Source: Gammaproteobacteria bacterium (GTDB lineage: Bacteria > Pseudomonadota > Gammaproteobacteria > SZUA-140). Taken from it: 45,437 nucleotides of DNA. Made by a program: the position numbers and the translations under genes. Below, piece by piece: positions 27,452-35,562 of this stretch; positions within the stretch are counted from its first letter, which is position 1, and each line of letters starts with the position of its first letter. Where the stretch lies: contig JALSIC010000032.1 in the NCBI GenBank assembly GCA_026981935.1, positions 1-45,437 on the forward strand, written 5' to 3'. A model generated the notes under the pieces. The model was not told the origin of the DNA. It ran no database searches and saw only the letters and a program-made list of their open reading frames with translations.

Positions 27452-27910
27452 ATGCCGGACGGATTCGTAGTATTATCGGCAGAAAGTGAGCCCCCTGTTA
27501 TCCACCAATCTCTCGTGAAAGAAGATCTGCAGGCAGTCCGGCTGGACAAGTGGCTGTGGGCAGCGCGTTTTTTCAAGACACGCTCGCTTGCGGCCGAGGC
27601 CGTCAATGGCGGCAAGGTCCATCTCAACGGCTCGCGCACCAAGCCGGCAAAGTCCGTCCGGGTGGGCGACACCCTCGTGATCCGCCGCGGCCCCGAGGAA
27701 TTCACCATCGTGGTGATGAAGCTCCATGACCGCCGCGGACCGGCCAGCCTTGCCAGGGAGCTTTACGAGGAAACGGCAGAAAGCCTCACCCGGCGCCAGA
27801 TCCAGCGCGAACAGGCCCGCCTCGCCGGCCCGGCGGCACCCCACCCGGCAGCACGTCCCAGCAAACGGGACCGACGCCGAATCCTCGCCTGGAAGGGCCG
27901 CCAGTCGTAA
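27452..27910 (+). CDS. hslR: Hsp15-like ribosome-associated heat-shock protein
   Basis: HslR binds free 50S subunits carrying stalled peptidyl-tRNA. The product (152 aa) has an S4 RNA-binding domain VRLDKWLWAARFFKTRSLAAEAVNGGKVHLNG, with RVGDTLVI and a basic C-terminal tail (SKRDRRRILAWKG). ATG 27452 has a poor ribosome-binding site, and GTG 27515 (VKEDLQAVRLDKW) is a possible shorter start. It precedes sfsA by eight bases. Confidence 0.88.
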   Translation: MPDGFVVLSAESEPPVIHQSLVKEDLQAVRLDKWLWAARFFKTRSLAAEAVNGGKVHLNGSRTKPAKSVRVGDTLVIRRGPEEFTIVVMKLHDRRGPASLARELYEETAESLTRRQIQREQARLAGPAAPHPAARPSKRDRRRILAWKGRQS

Positions 27911-27918
27911 AGCCGCGC

Positions 27919-28686
27919 ATGAATTTTGACCCACCCCTGCTGGAAGGTATACTGCTGCGCCGTTACCAGCGCTTCCTCGCCGATATCCGTCTCACCAATG
28001 GCACGATGGTGACTGCCCATACCGCCAATACCGGGGCCATGACGGGCTGCAGTGAACCCGGCTCGCGGGTCTGGCTGCGTCACAGCGGCAATACCCGGCG
28101 CAAGTATCCACTGACCTGGGAACTGGTGGAAACCCCCGAGGGACAACTCGTGGGCATCAATACGGCACTGGCCAACCCGCTGGTCCGTGCCGCCATCGAG
28201 GCGGGCAGCATCGCCGAACTGCAGGGTTATCACGCGATCCGTCAGGAGGTGTCTTTCGGCGCCGAAAACAGCCGAATCGACCTGCTGCTGACCCACGACA
28301 GACGCCCTGCCTGCCTCGTGGAGGTCAAAAACGTCACGCTTGTAAAGAACGGCATCGCCCGTTTCCCCGACGCCGTCAGCCGGCGTGGCACCCGGCATCT
28401 GCGAGAACTGGCCCTGGCGGTGCGCCAGGGCTTGCGTGCGGTCATCTTCTTCTGCATCCAGCGAGAGGATGCCCGGGAGATGCGGCCTGCCGATGACATC
28501 GACGCCGCCTATGGCGCAATGTTGCGCGAAGCCCTCGCCCGGGGTGTCGAAGCGCTGGCCTATGACTGCCGGGTCACGACCACTGCCATTACTGTGCGCC
28601 GGCCCGTGCCGGTGTGCTGTCCTCAGGAACCGCTACTAAGACAATCGATAGTAAAGCAACCTTCAGAGCGACCCAGGCGTTCCTGA
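27919..28686 (+). CDS. sfsA: SfsA-family protein, C-terminus rewritten by MITE-A
   Basis: SfsA has a nuclease-like fold and was linked to maltose metabolism in E. coli; its molecular role is unsettled. The protein has LLRRYQRFLADIRL, AHTANTGAMTGCSEPGS, LVEVKNVTLV, ARFPDAVSRRGTRHLREL and AVIFFCIQRED. MITE-A is inserted at 28636, inside the last codons. The final ~17 residues (LRQSIVKQPSERPRRS) and the stop codon come from the element, giving 255 aa instead of about 235-240. The core domain is untouched, so function is probably kept. Confidence 0.92.
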   Translation: MNFDPPLLEGILLRRYQRFLADIRLTNGTMVTAHTANTGAMTGCSEPGSRVWLRHSGNTRRKYPLTWELVETPEGQLVGINTALANPLVRAAIEAGSIAELQGYHAIRQEVSFGAENSRIDLLLTHDRRPACLVEVKNVTLVKNGIARFPDAVSRRGTRHLRELALAVRQGLRAVIFFCIQREDAREMRPADDIDAAYGAMLREALARGVEALAYDCRVTTTAITVRRPVPVCCPQEPLLRQSIVKQPSERPRRS

Positions 28687-28897
28687 TCAAGGCGCGGCCC
28701 GCAGGGAATGGCTGGCCCTTTCCAAGGGTCGCAACGCCGAGCCGGGACGCCTGGGCCGCTCCCTCCGGGCGGGCGGCTGGGCGGCCATTCGCGGTGTTGC
28801 GGCGTCTTGCCATAGGCGTACTATGGCAGCGCCACCGCGCCTTGCGACTGACCGCCCGACCACCCGCTGAAGGTCGCTTTACTATCGATTGTCTTAG
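28636..28897. mobile_element. MITE-A copy 2, inserted in the 3' end of sfsA
   Basis: 262 bp with near-perfect 22-base inverted ends starting CTAAGACAATCGATAGTAAA, flanked by TA at 28634-28635 and 28898-28899. The interior aligns well by eye with the copy beside tRNA-Glu, with scattered substitutions. It carries no gene of its own. Confidence 0.88.
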
Positions 28898-28906
28898 TAT
28901 AGCCGA

Positions 28907-29240
28907 GGTTTTATGGGCTTCAGGTGGGTTTTCGTTCCAGGTGACGCTTGTCATCCATGTGAGGCCTGTCATTCCGAGCGCAGCGAGGAATCTGGGGCCG
29001 GTGGCACAGGATTTCTCCCTCCGGTCGAAATGACAACGTTCGTTGTCATTCCGAGCGCAGCGAGGAATCTGAGGCCGGTGGCACAGGATTTCTCCCTCCG
29101 GTCGAAATGACAACGTTCGTTGTCATTCCGAGCGCAGCGAGGAATCTGAGGCCGGTGGCACAGGATTTCTCCCTCCGGTCGAAATGACATGAAACTAATG
29201 TCGCAATGACAAAGAAACGGGGTCGAGACGACAAGGAGAT
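28907..29240 (+). repeat. Dispersed composite repeat, locus R4
   Basis: A 5' end matching R2b and R5 (GGGCTTCAGG...TCGTTCCAGG) is followed by three tandem hairpin-pair units with a 77-base period, joined by the palindromic linker GACAACGTTCGTTGTC. A short 'AATGACAAAG' tail follows. The conserved 3' end is missing. Frames across it are spurious. Confidence 0.8.
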
Positions 29241-29325
29241 TTCAGCCCTCGCGGCCTGGGACTGCGTCGTTTTGGCAACCCGGCACGGAGGAATCGCGCC
29301 GCCAGCGGGTCTTCAGGCAACTGTC
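29241..29325. other. Short unassigned stretch
   Basis: GC-rich sequence downstream of R4 and of the small membrane protein stop. Nothing recognisable. Confidence 0.3.
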
Positions 29326-29538
29326 TTAAGACGTCTCCCCGTCCTGCGACTGACGCCGTGCACGCTCCCGCTTGCCTACCCAGATGATCAGTGCGACAGG
29401 CAGGACCACCACCAGCAGCGTGGCCGCCAGTGCGAGAAAGTCGCCGGAAACCGCCCCTGATGTGGCCAAGGTGGTAAGGATCATAATCACCACGGCCGTG
29501 CTCACACCGTATATCAAAAGTCTCTTCAGTTCCTTCAT
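29326..29538 (-). CDS. Small two-helix membrane protein, unknown function
   Basis: The 70-aa product has two membrane segments, about residues 8-25 (IYGVSTAVVIMILTTLA) and 34-54 (FLALAATLLVVVLPVALIIWV), then a basic/acidic tail KRERARRQSQDGETS. No family recognised. It stands alone; its start ATG has a weak purine-rich GGCGGAA upstream. Confidence 0.6.
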   Translation of the reverse strand: MKELKRLLIYGVSTAVVIMILTTLATSGAVSGDFLALAATLLVVVLPVALIIWVGKRERARRQSQDGETS

Positions 29539-29852
29539 GGCTTGTTTTCCGCCTGCCGCTGTCCTTCAGGTGGCCCCCATGATAGCCCAAAAACCCCACC
29601 ATTTCATATCCTTTTCTTCCGGTCCATATCCCCGTCCCTCACAGGCAGCGCACGGAAACAACCGTACCCCCGGGGTGCCGGCAGGTCGATGTCGTCACGG
29701 CCGTATCCCCCTCTCTCCCTGCCAGACGTCAGAAGGCCCGGAGTACTGATCCGGGATCCAGCCCTGGGATCCAGCCCTGGGATTCAGATCCGTGACTCAA
29801 ATCTGAACGGGCGTTGCCGATAAATCCTCTGGAGGACAAAGGAGGATCACAC
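29539..29852. other. Intergenic region
   Basis: About 310 bases with no gene. The only structure is the 13-bp tandem repeat at 29753-29787. Confidence 0.5.
29753..29787. repeat. 13-bp tandem repeat
   Basis: Two exact copies and part of a third of GGGATCCAGCCCT lie about 65 bases upstream of the next small gene. Confidence 0.8.
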
Positions 29853-30074
29853 ATGAAAACTTCCACAGCCCGCAAGATCACCGGCCGTGCCCAGTACCGC
29901 ATCGGCAGCATCTTCTTTCAGAGTGCCATCGACGGCAGCAATTCAGGCTGGTACATCACCATCCACGGGGGCAATGTCTATGGCCCCTTCCGGGAAAAAC
30001 ATGTTGCGGAAACCATTCTGGCCGGGTTGCTGAAAAAGGCCAATGACCGCCAGGCGCGGGATGGCTACCACTGA
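29853..30074 (+). CDS. Small protein of unknown function
   Basis: The 73-aa product begins MKTSTARKITGRAQYRIGS and contains a compact FQSAIDGSNSGWYITIHGG and VYGPFREKHVAETILAGLL, a pattern like small proteins that mention 'xxGPF' turns, but I cannot name a family. A strong GGAGGA lies six bases before ATG 29853, which rejects the upstream in-frame ATG at 29814. Confidence 0.65.
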   Translation: MKTSTARKITGRAQYRIGSIFFQSAIDGSNSGWYITIHGGNVYGPFREKHVAETILAGLLKKANDRQARDGYH

Positions 30075-30145
30075 GCCCCGCGGAACCGGCCGTGGCGGCG
30101 TGTATTCGCAATGAAGCCACGGCCGCCACGCCGCACCACCCCGTC

Positions 30146-31393
30146 ATGCCACAGTCACTCCGCGATCTTTGCGTCCCTGTCTGTTTCCTGCTGCTGGCAG
30201 CCTGCGGCGGCGGCGCTGCACCCTTGTACAACAATGCCACCTTCGGCTCTGCCATGGGTGACCAGAACCTGCCCGACGCCTCTCCACAGTTCACACAATT
30301 CCTCCAGGGCCGTGGCAATGGGAATACCGGCGGCAACACATCGTTTCCACAACCGGGAAACACGGCAGCAGACACGATACCGGGCACCAGCGACCCATCC
30401 AGCCGGCTGGTAGCAACGGTCATCGTTGCATTGGGCACCCTTGATGAGATTGCCGGCACCGGCACCGTCCTGGGGAAAACTGGCCAGGATCTCTTCACCG
30501 CCGGCATCCGCAGCACTTCCTCTCCTGTCGAACAGACTGCCCTGCTGACAAGATTGATGCAGGACCTGGATTCACCGTCAGGAAGCGATGTCAATCACCC
30601 CAGCCGCATCCTGGGCGCCGGACACGAAGAGGCCATGCAAGCCGCCTTCCTCACCCTTCCCTGCGATGGCGATGCCAGCGGCGGCACCAACCCCTTTGGC
30701 GGCAGTTACCAGATCCAGAGTTTCAGGGCAGCCACGGACAAGGGGTTCTTTCTCTCCGGCAATGTAATGACCGTCAATTTTTACGACTGCATTCTGGGCG
30801 AAAGGGTCTATCGCGGTGGACTCAATATTGCGGATTTCCGTCACCAAGCGGTGGCGGACGAGGGCAGTTACGATCAAATCATGTCGGGAGAGATCTCCTT
30901 CAACGGCCTGTCATTGGAAAGAAGGGAAAAGGGGGAGAGCGGCGGGAGACGCATCGGCCTTGCGACGAACACCGGCGCGCCCATCGGGTTCACAATCCGC
31001 CTTCGCCAGGGAGAGGCAGTCTCCACCACCCTCGCAAGCGGCACGCTCACTCTCAGCCGCAACGACGTACAAGACGCACAGGACGACCGCCTGCTGGACC
31101 TGGCCATCACCATCCAGTACGACAGCGTCAGCACCCGCTATACACTGAATGCCAGCGGCACCCTGCTCAGCGATCTCGCCGACGGGATCATCACGGTGGC
31201 CACACCGACACCTCTGTCGTGGCAACGCGGCGCCTCTCATCCCGGCGAAGGCACCCTGCGCATCGACACATCGAAGGGCCGTATCACCGCCATGGCGCTG
31301 GGCGGCAGCCTGGTGCGCATCACCACGGACACAGACGGTGACGGCCTTGCGGAGGCCGAAAACACCTTTGCCTGGAACAACCTGAATCTCTGA
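30146..31393 (+). CDS. Lipoprotein of unknown function
   Basis: The 415-aa product has a lipobox (FLLLAACGGG, Cys at about residue 20) and should be attached to a membrane in the cell envelope. A Gly/Asn-rich linker follows the Cys, and the rest is beta-rich: GEISFNGLSLERREKG, SGTLTLSRNDVQD, ITIQYDSVSTRYTLNASGTLL, and a terminal DTDGDGLAEAENTF resembling a calcium-binding loop. No named domain is recognised. ATG 30146 is chosen because it gives a proper lipoprotein signal; the longer frame from 30092 does not. It is convergent with a second lipoprotein gene. Confidence 0.7.
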   Translation: MPQSLRDLCVPVCFLLLAACGGGAAPLYNNATFGSAMGDQNLPDASPQFTQFLQGRGNGNTGGNTSFPQPGNTAADTIPGTSDPSSRLVATVIVALGTLDEIAGTGTVLGKTGQDLFTAGIRSTSSPVEQTALLTRLMQDLDSPSGSDVNHPSRILGAGHEEAMQAAFLTLPCDGDASGGTNPFGGSYQIQSFRAATDKGFFLSGNVMTVNFYDCILGERVYRGGLNIADFRHQAVADEGSYDQIMSGEISFNGLSLERREKGESGGRRIGLATNTGAPIGFTIRLRQGEAVSTTLASGTLTLSRNDVQDAQDDRLLDLAITIQYDSVSTRYTLNASGTLLSDLADGIITVATPTPLSWQRGASHPGEGTLRIDTSKGRITAMALGGSLVRITTDTDGDGLAEAENTFAWNNLNL

Positions 31394-31410
31394 AAGACAG
31401 GCAGAAAAGA

Positions 31411-31430
31411 ACCCCGCCGGAGCGGGATTC
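31411..31430. terminator. Weak hairpin between convergent lipoprotein genes
   Basis: CCCGC-CGGA-GCGGG with flanking GAA/TTC can fold between the two stop codons. There is no T-tract on either strand, so termination activity is doubtful. Confidence 0.3.
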
Positions 31431-31453
31431 TCTGAGCCGGCCAGAGGGAGAAT

Positions 31454-33247
31454 CTACCTGAATTCCACTCTTGATGCCTCAACCCGGCTGCCGTCCCAGC
31501 GGCCTTCCACTTCCACGACCCGGTCCACCGCAAGATCTGCGGCGTTGCCGTATTCGTACCAGGCCTTGCTCACATCCACCACGACCTGAACCGTCGGAGG
31601 ACGAAAGTATTCGACCCGGAACAGGGTCACTGTCACGAGGTCGCCATCCACGACCTGGATCACGCCTTTGAGTTCGGCATGCCCCCTCTGGCCGCGATCA
31701 CGGCCGTCTCCATCGTCGCTGCTGCTGCCGGCATCACCCGTGCCATCATCATCACCTGCGGTGCCGTCCCCACTGGAATCATCGCCCTGCGTATCATTTG
31801 ATGAGTCATCGCCGATCACTGGATCTATCACTGGATCTATCACTGGGGAGGCACCACAAGCCGACTCGACCTCTACCATGACGGCCACCAGCACACCCGA
31901 CTCCACGGCACCCTTGGCTTCGATGTAGGCGCCGGGCGCCAGACATTCGGCCGCGCCATACTTGAACCAGGCTTCGCTGATATCGATGTCCAGGGTATCT
32001 GCCGACGCATTGCCATCGAAATGCTCGCGCTTGACGACCTTCAGGGTGACCCGCTCGCCGGTGACACGCTCTACGCGCCCCTTGACCTCGGCATAGCGGT
32101 CATCAAAATGCCTTTCACGCGCCTCGTCCGCCCTCGCCGGCAGGGCCCCCTCGATCTCGATGACCACCGCGGTGAACAGGGGATCCTCCCACACACCCTT
32201 GACTTCCACATGCTGGCCGGCAGCCAGCAGATCCACGCTGCCCTTGGTGAAAACGGCACTGGCAGCGCCATGGATCTCCAGGGTCGTGGCCGGGGGTACG
32301 AAACGCTCGGCCTCGCGCACATCCAGAACCAGGATGTCGCTCGTCTTGTCATAGCTGCTTACCCGGCCTTCCACCTTGGCACGATGCGTTGCCACCGCCG
32401 GAAGGGCTCCTGGAGAGGCGTCCACGTCGACCTTGATCTCGATTCGCACGGCTTCGATGATCATGGTCACCGGGTCGTAATTGCCATAGACTTCCACTGC
32501 CTGGCCGGGAGCCAGGGCGCTGGTATCGCTGCCCAGACTGCCGTCGCGATCGTCATAGACCGTGGTCGCAGGCAGCAGATTCACCGTCACGGTGGCAGCG
32601 CCATGCTCGGGCTGGAGCACAAAACTGACACCATCATTGACGGCCCGCACCGTGCCCTCCACATCGGCATAGGTCCGCTCCAGCCTGTCCCGCAACATGC
32701 GGCCGTCACCATTGTCGCTCTTCAACACCAGTACCGGCGTCACCAGTCCCGTGGCACCATCATAACGGAACTGCTTGAGATCGAAGTCGATGGCAATGGC
32801 TCCGTTGCCGCTGCCGATGGTGATGCTGCCCTGGACCGGCACGACTTCGGGCTGACCGGCATCGTTGAAAGCCGCCAGCACGGTCTGACCGGTACTGCGG
32901 TCCACCAGGCTCACTTCGTTGGCCAGCGTGACCTGAAAGTCACTATAGGTGCCGGGCGCCAGATTCTGTGTGTTGAGCAAGGCGGCCACACCATTCAGCT
33001 CGGAGAGATTGACCACCAGGCCTTGCGGGTTATCATAGAGCGTGACGGGGGTTCCGTTACTGTCCGAGGCGGTCACTTTCAGCACGGTCACCCAGACCTT
33101 GGCATATTGGTCGGACACGGCATCGGTGATCAACAGGGACACTGCGGAACTCCCGTCAGCGGTATTGCCGTTGCTGTTGCCGCCACCCCCACAGGCAGCG
33201 AGCAGCAAAACGGCCAAAACCGCCATGGATTTAGTAAGACCGTTCAT
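31454..33247 (-). CDS. Lipoprotein with DUF4382 and four DUF5666-like repeats
   Basis: The 597-aa product has a lipobox (AVLLLAACGGGG). An N-terminal DUF4382-like domain (about 32-195: VSLLITDAVSDQYAKVWVTVLKV, VVNLSELNGVAALL, LAPGTYSDFQVTL) comes next. Four repeated beta domains of the DUF5666 kind follow, each starting near 'A.V.GTV/GRV' and ending in 'VEVKG.W...V.A..VEIE': about 190-275, 290-370, 380-460 and 530-597. A Asp/Gly/Ser-rich linker with VIDP repeats (12-bp DNA tandem near 31821-31844) separates the third and fourth. GAGAGGA upstream supports ATG 33247. The role is unknown; a surface or matrix protein is possible. Confidence 0.8.
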   Translation of the reverse strand: MNGLTKSMAVLAVLLLAACGGGGNSNGNTADGSSAVSLLITDAVSDQYAKVWVTVLKVTASDSNGTPVTLYDNPQGLVVNLSELNGVAALLNTQNLAPGTYSDFQVTLANEVSLVDRSTGQTVLAAFNDAGQPEVVPVQGSITIGSGNGAIAIDFDLKQFRYDGATGLVTPVLVLKSDNGDGRMLRDRLERTYADVEGTVRAVNDGVSFVLQPEHGAATVTVNLLPATTVYDDRDGSLGSDTSALAPGQAVEVYGNYDPVTMIIEAVRIEIKVDVDASPGALPAVATHRAKVEGRVSSYDKTSDILVLDVREAERFVPPATTLEIHGAASAVFTKGSVDLLAAGQHVEVKGVWEDPLFTAVVIEIEGALPARADEARERHFDDRYAEVKGRVERVTGERVTLKVVKREHFDGNASADTLDIDISEAWFKYGAAECLAPGAYIEAKGAVESGVLVAVMVEVESACGASPVIDPVIDPVIGDDSSNDTQGDDSSGDGTAGDDDGTGDAGSSSDDGDGRDRGQRGHAELKGVIQVVDGDLVTVTLFRVEYFRPPTVQVVVDVSKAWYEYGNAADLAVDRVVEVEGRWDGSRVEASRVEFR

Positions 33248-33473
33248 CATGACTTCCTCTCTATTGCGCGGTTGATTGCCTGACATGCGGTACTCCGTGG
33301 AGTACCCCCCGATATCTGTTATCTGTTCTTGAAGACGACGTGGCGGAGCCTCAGGTTCCACCTCGCACCAGTGCGGGCAAGCCTTACCGGCAATGGAAGA
33401 AGTTACAATCAGACTATCTATTTCAGTAAATTATGAATTTCACACAGAAATGCAGCGGGATATCACCTTAAAC

Positions 33474-33950
33474 TTGCATTATTGACTGACGGCCGTCGCA
33501 CAATCTGGATGCAGACCACGAGGACCGGCATCTCCTTGTCATTTTGACCACACTTCCCTGTCATTCCGACCACACATCCCTGTCATTTCGACCGGAGGGA
33601 GAAACCCTGTGCCATCGCCCCAAGATTCCTCGCTGCGCTCGGAATGACAACGAACGTTGTCATTTCGACCGGAGGGAGAAATCCTATGCCACCGGCCCCA
33701 GATTCCACGCTGCGCTCGGAATGACAACGAACGTTGTCATTTCGACCGAAGGGAGAAATCCTATGCCACCGGCCCCAGATTCCTCGCAGCGCCCGGAATG
33801 ACAACGAACGTTGTCATTTCGACCGAAGGGAGAAATCCTATACCGCTACCCCTGGCTTTCTCGCTGCGCTCGAAATGACAGGCGTCACTTGTATAACAAG
33901 CGATACCTGGAACGACAAACCCTGACCGAAGTCCATAAACCTCTATTGTG
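33474..33950 (-). repeat. Dispersed composite repeat, locus R5 (complete element, inverted)
   Basis: This is the most complete copy. Read on the minus strand, its 5' end (GAGGTTTATGGACTTCGG...TCGTTCCAGG) lies near 33950. Hairpin-pair units follow with a ~77-base period joined by GACAACGTTCGTTGTC, then short GTC-type repeats, and the 3' end GACGGCCGTCAGTCAATAA lies near 33474. The same linker occurs in R4. About 225 bases between the lipoprotein start and this repeat hold no gene. Confidence 0.8.
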
Positions 33951-33991
33951 CCCTGCATCAACATGACATATATTGTTGCCGGGTTGATAAT

Positions 33992-34624
33992 ATGCTCATT
34001 GCCTTCAACAAACCTTATGGCGTGCTGTGCCAGTTTACCGTCCCTCCCACAGCCCCCCGCGGCGAGGCAACCCTGGCGGATTTCATTCCCCTGCGCCATG
34101 TCTACCCTGCCGGCCGCCTGGACAAGGATAGCGAGGGGCTGGTCCTCCTCACAGACGACGGCCGCCTGCAACAACGCATCAGCCGGCCAGGGCATTGCTG
34201 GAAGACCTATTGGGTTCAGGTGGAGGGCATTCCCGGGACGGCAGCGCTCGAAGAGCTGCGCAGGGGCGTCATGCTGAAGGATGGCAGAACCCGGCCAGCG
34301 CGCGTCCGCCTCATGACCGAGCCGGACACGCTGTGGCCCCGCGATCCGCCCATTCGCCAGCGCCGCCACATCCCGGTGAGCTGGCTGGAATTGTCCATCG
34401 CCCAGGGGCGCAATCGTCAGGTACGACGCATGACCGCGGCAGTGGGTCATCCAACCTTGCGGCTCATCCGTGCGGCCGTGGGCAGCATCACCCTGGCAGG
34501 GCTGCGCCCGGGGTCATGGCGTCATGAGACACCTGCCCGCCTGCGGGCAGACGACGGCCCGCCAGGCAACCGAGGCAGGCGCCGTGGCAGGGGTCACACG
34601 GCTTCCTTGTACAGGCGCCACTGA
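33992..34624 (+). CDS. rluE: 23S rRNA pseudouridine synthase, RluE-like
   Basis: The 210-aa product belongs to the RsuA/RluE group that converts a uridine in 23S rRNA to pseudouridine. It has [13 protein letters not shown], the catalytic [18 protein letters not shown] with Asp, [10 protein letters not shown], and [26 protein letters not shown]. No S4 domain is present, as in RluE. The start follows a short region sharing a 26-base segment with 42388-42413. The 3' end overlaps the convergent diguanylate cyclase gene by 31 bases. Confidence 0.9.
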   Translation: MLIAFNKPYGVLCQFTVPPTAPRGEATLADFIPLRHVYPAGRLDKDSEGLVLLTDDGRLQQRISRPGHCWKTYWVQVEGIPGTAALEELRRGVMLKDGRTRPARVRLMTEPDTLWPRDPPIRQRRHIPVSWLELSIAQGRNRQVRRMTAAVGHPTLRLIRAAVGSITLAGLRPGSWRHETPARLRADDGPPGNRGRRRGRGHTASLYRRH

Positions 34625-35559
34625 TTGCGTCCCCTTTCCTTGGCCTCATAGAGGGCCTTGTCGGCACACTCCAGCCATTGCGCCGGGGTCTCCATGAGTT
34701 CCACCAGCTCGGCGATGCCCGAGCTGATGGTCCACCGGATCTCTTTCCCGTCGTAATGCAGTGTTTCTGCTTCCATGTTGCGCCGCAGGCGCTCGGCGAC
34801 CAGTTGCGCCTCCTTGGCGTTGGTGTCGATGAGAATGACACAGAACTCCTCGCCGCCGTAGCGCGCGGCGATATCCGTGTCGCGAATGGACTCCTTGAGA
34901 ACACGCGCCGTGGCCTGCAGCACGGCATCTCCTGCGGGGTGACCATGGCTGTCGTTGATCTTCTTGAAATGATCGATGTCGAACATCATCAAGGTACAGG
35001 ACTGGAAGGTACGCCGGCTGCGGGAGTACTCCCGTGCCAGCATTTCTTCCAGATAGGCACGGTTGTAGAGTCCTGTCAGGTGGTCGGTGCGGTTGAGCTG
35101 TGCCAGGCGCCGGTTGGCCTGCTCCAGGGCCTGCTTGTGCACAGCGGTATCCGTGACATCGTAGATGAGCAGACCCAGGTGACTCACGTCGCCCGCCAGG
35201 GAAAGCAAGGGCACAAAGGTGATGTTCTGGTACATGAATTCCGCCCTCCCGGTGATGGGGCGGTAGTTCCTGAAGCGGAACAGATAGGGACGCTGCTCCC
35301 AGGTGACGAAGGCACGACTGCCAAGCTGGAAGACCGCCTCGGCCTTGCGCCGGAACCAGCCTGCTTCGATCTCCGGAAAGAGTGAGAAGATCTCCTTGCC
35401 GAGGATCTGGCCGGGATGCCGGCCGCTGTGGTTCTCCATGAAACTGTTCCAGACCTGGATGCGGTAATCGCGATCCAGCACCACCAGACCCGCATCCAGG
35501 GCCTGGAGCATATGGATGAACCAGTGCATTTCCCTGATATCGATCTTGCCGCTGTCCAT
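34594..35559 (-). CDS. PAS-domain diguanylate cyclase
   Basis: The 321-aa product should make cyclic di-GMP. It has an N-terminal PAS domain (about 12-130: [31 protein letters not shown]), a short coiled linker ([19 protein letters not shown]), and a GGDEF domain (about 155-320). The GGDEF domain shows [34 protein letters not shown] and the active-site motif YGGEEF. It lies four bases after the response regulator and is probably its output partner. No membrane segment is seen. Confidence 0.92.
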   Translation of the reverse strand: MDSGKIDIREMHWFIHMLQALDAGLVVLDRDYRIQVWNSFMENHSGRHPGQILGKEIFSLFPEIEAGWFRRKAEAVFQLGSRAFVTWEQRPYLFRFRNYRPITGRAEFMYQNITFVPLLSLAGDVSHLGLLIYDVTDTAVHKQALEQANRRLAQLNRTDHLTGLYNRAYLEEMLAREYSRSRRTFQSCTLMMFDIDHFKKINDSHGHPAGDAVLQATARVLKESIRDTDIAARYGGEEFCVILIDTNAKEAQLVAERLRRNMEAETLHYDGKEIRWTISSGIAELVELMETPAQWLECADKALYEAKERGRNQWRLYKEAV

Positions 35560-35562
35560 CGC

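Noticed and set aside
28969-29234. Regular ~77-bp repeats as a CRISPR array (also 33540-33900)
   Set aside because: Units are contiguous and near-identical with no variable spacers, and no cas genes are nearby.
33539-33925. Several open frames rich in CHFDRREKS and LAALGMT phrases (also at 86-334, 20553-21119, 28589-29234, 45065-45430)
   Set aside because: They are translations of the dispersed repeat in several frames, lack ribosome-binding sites and recur wherever the repeat occurs.
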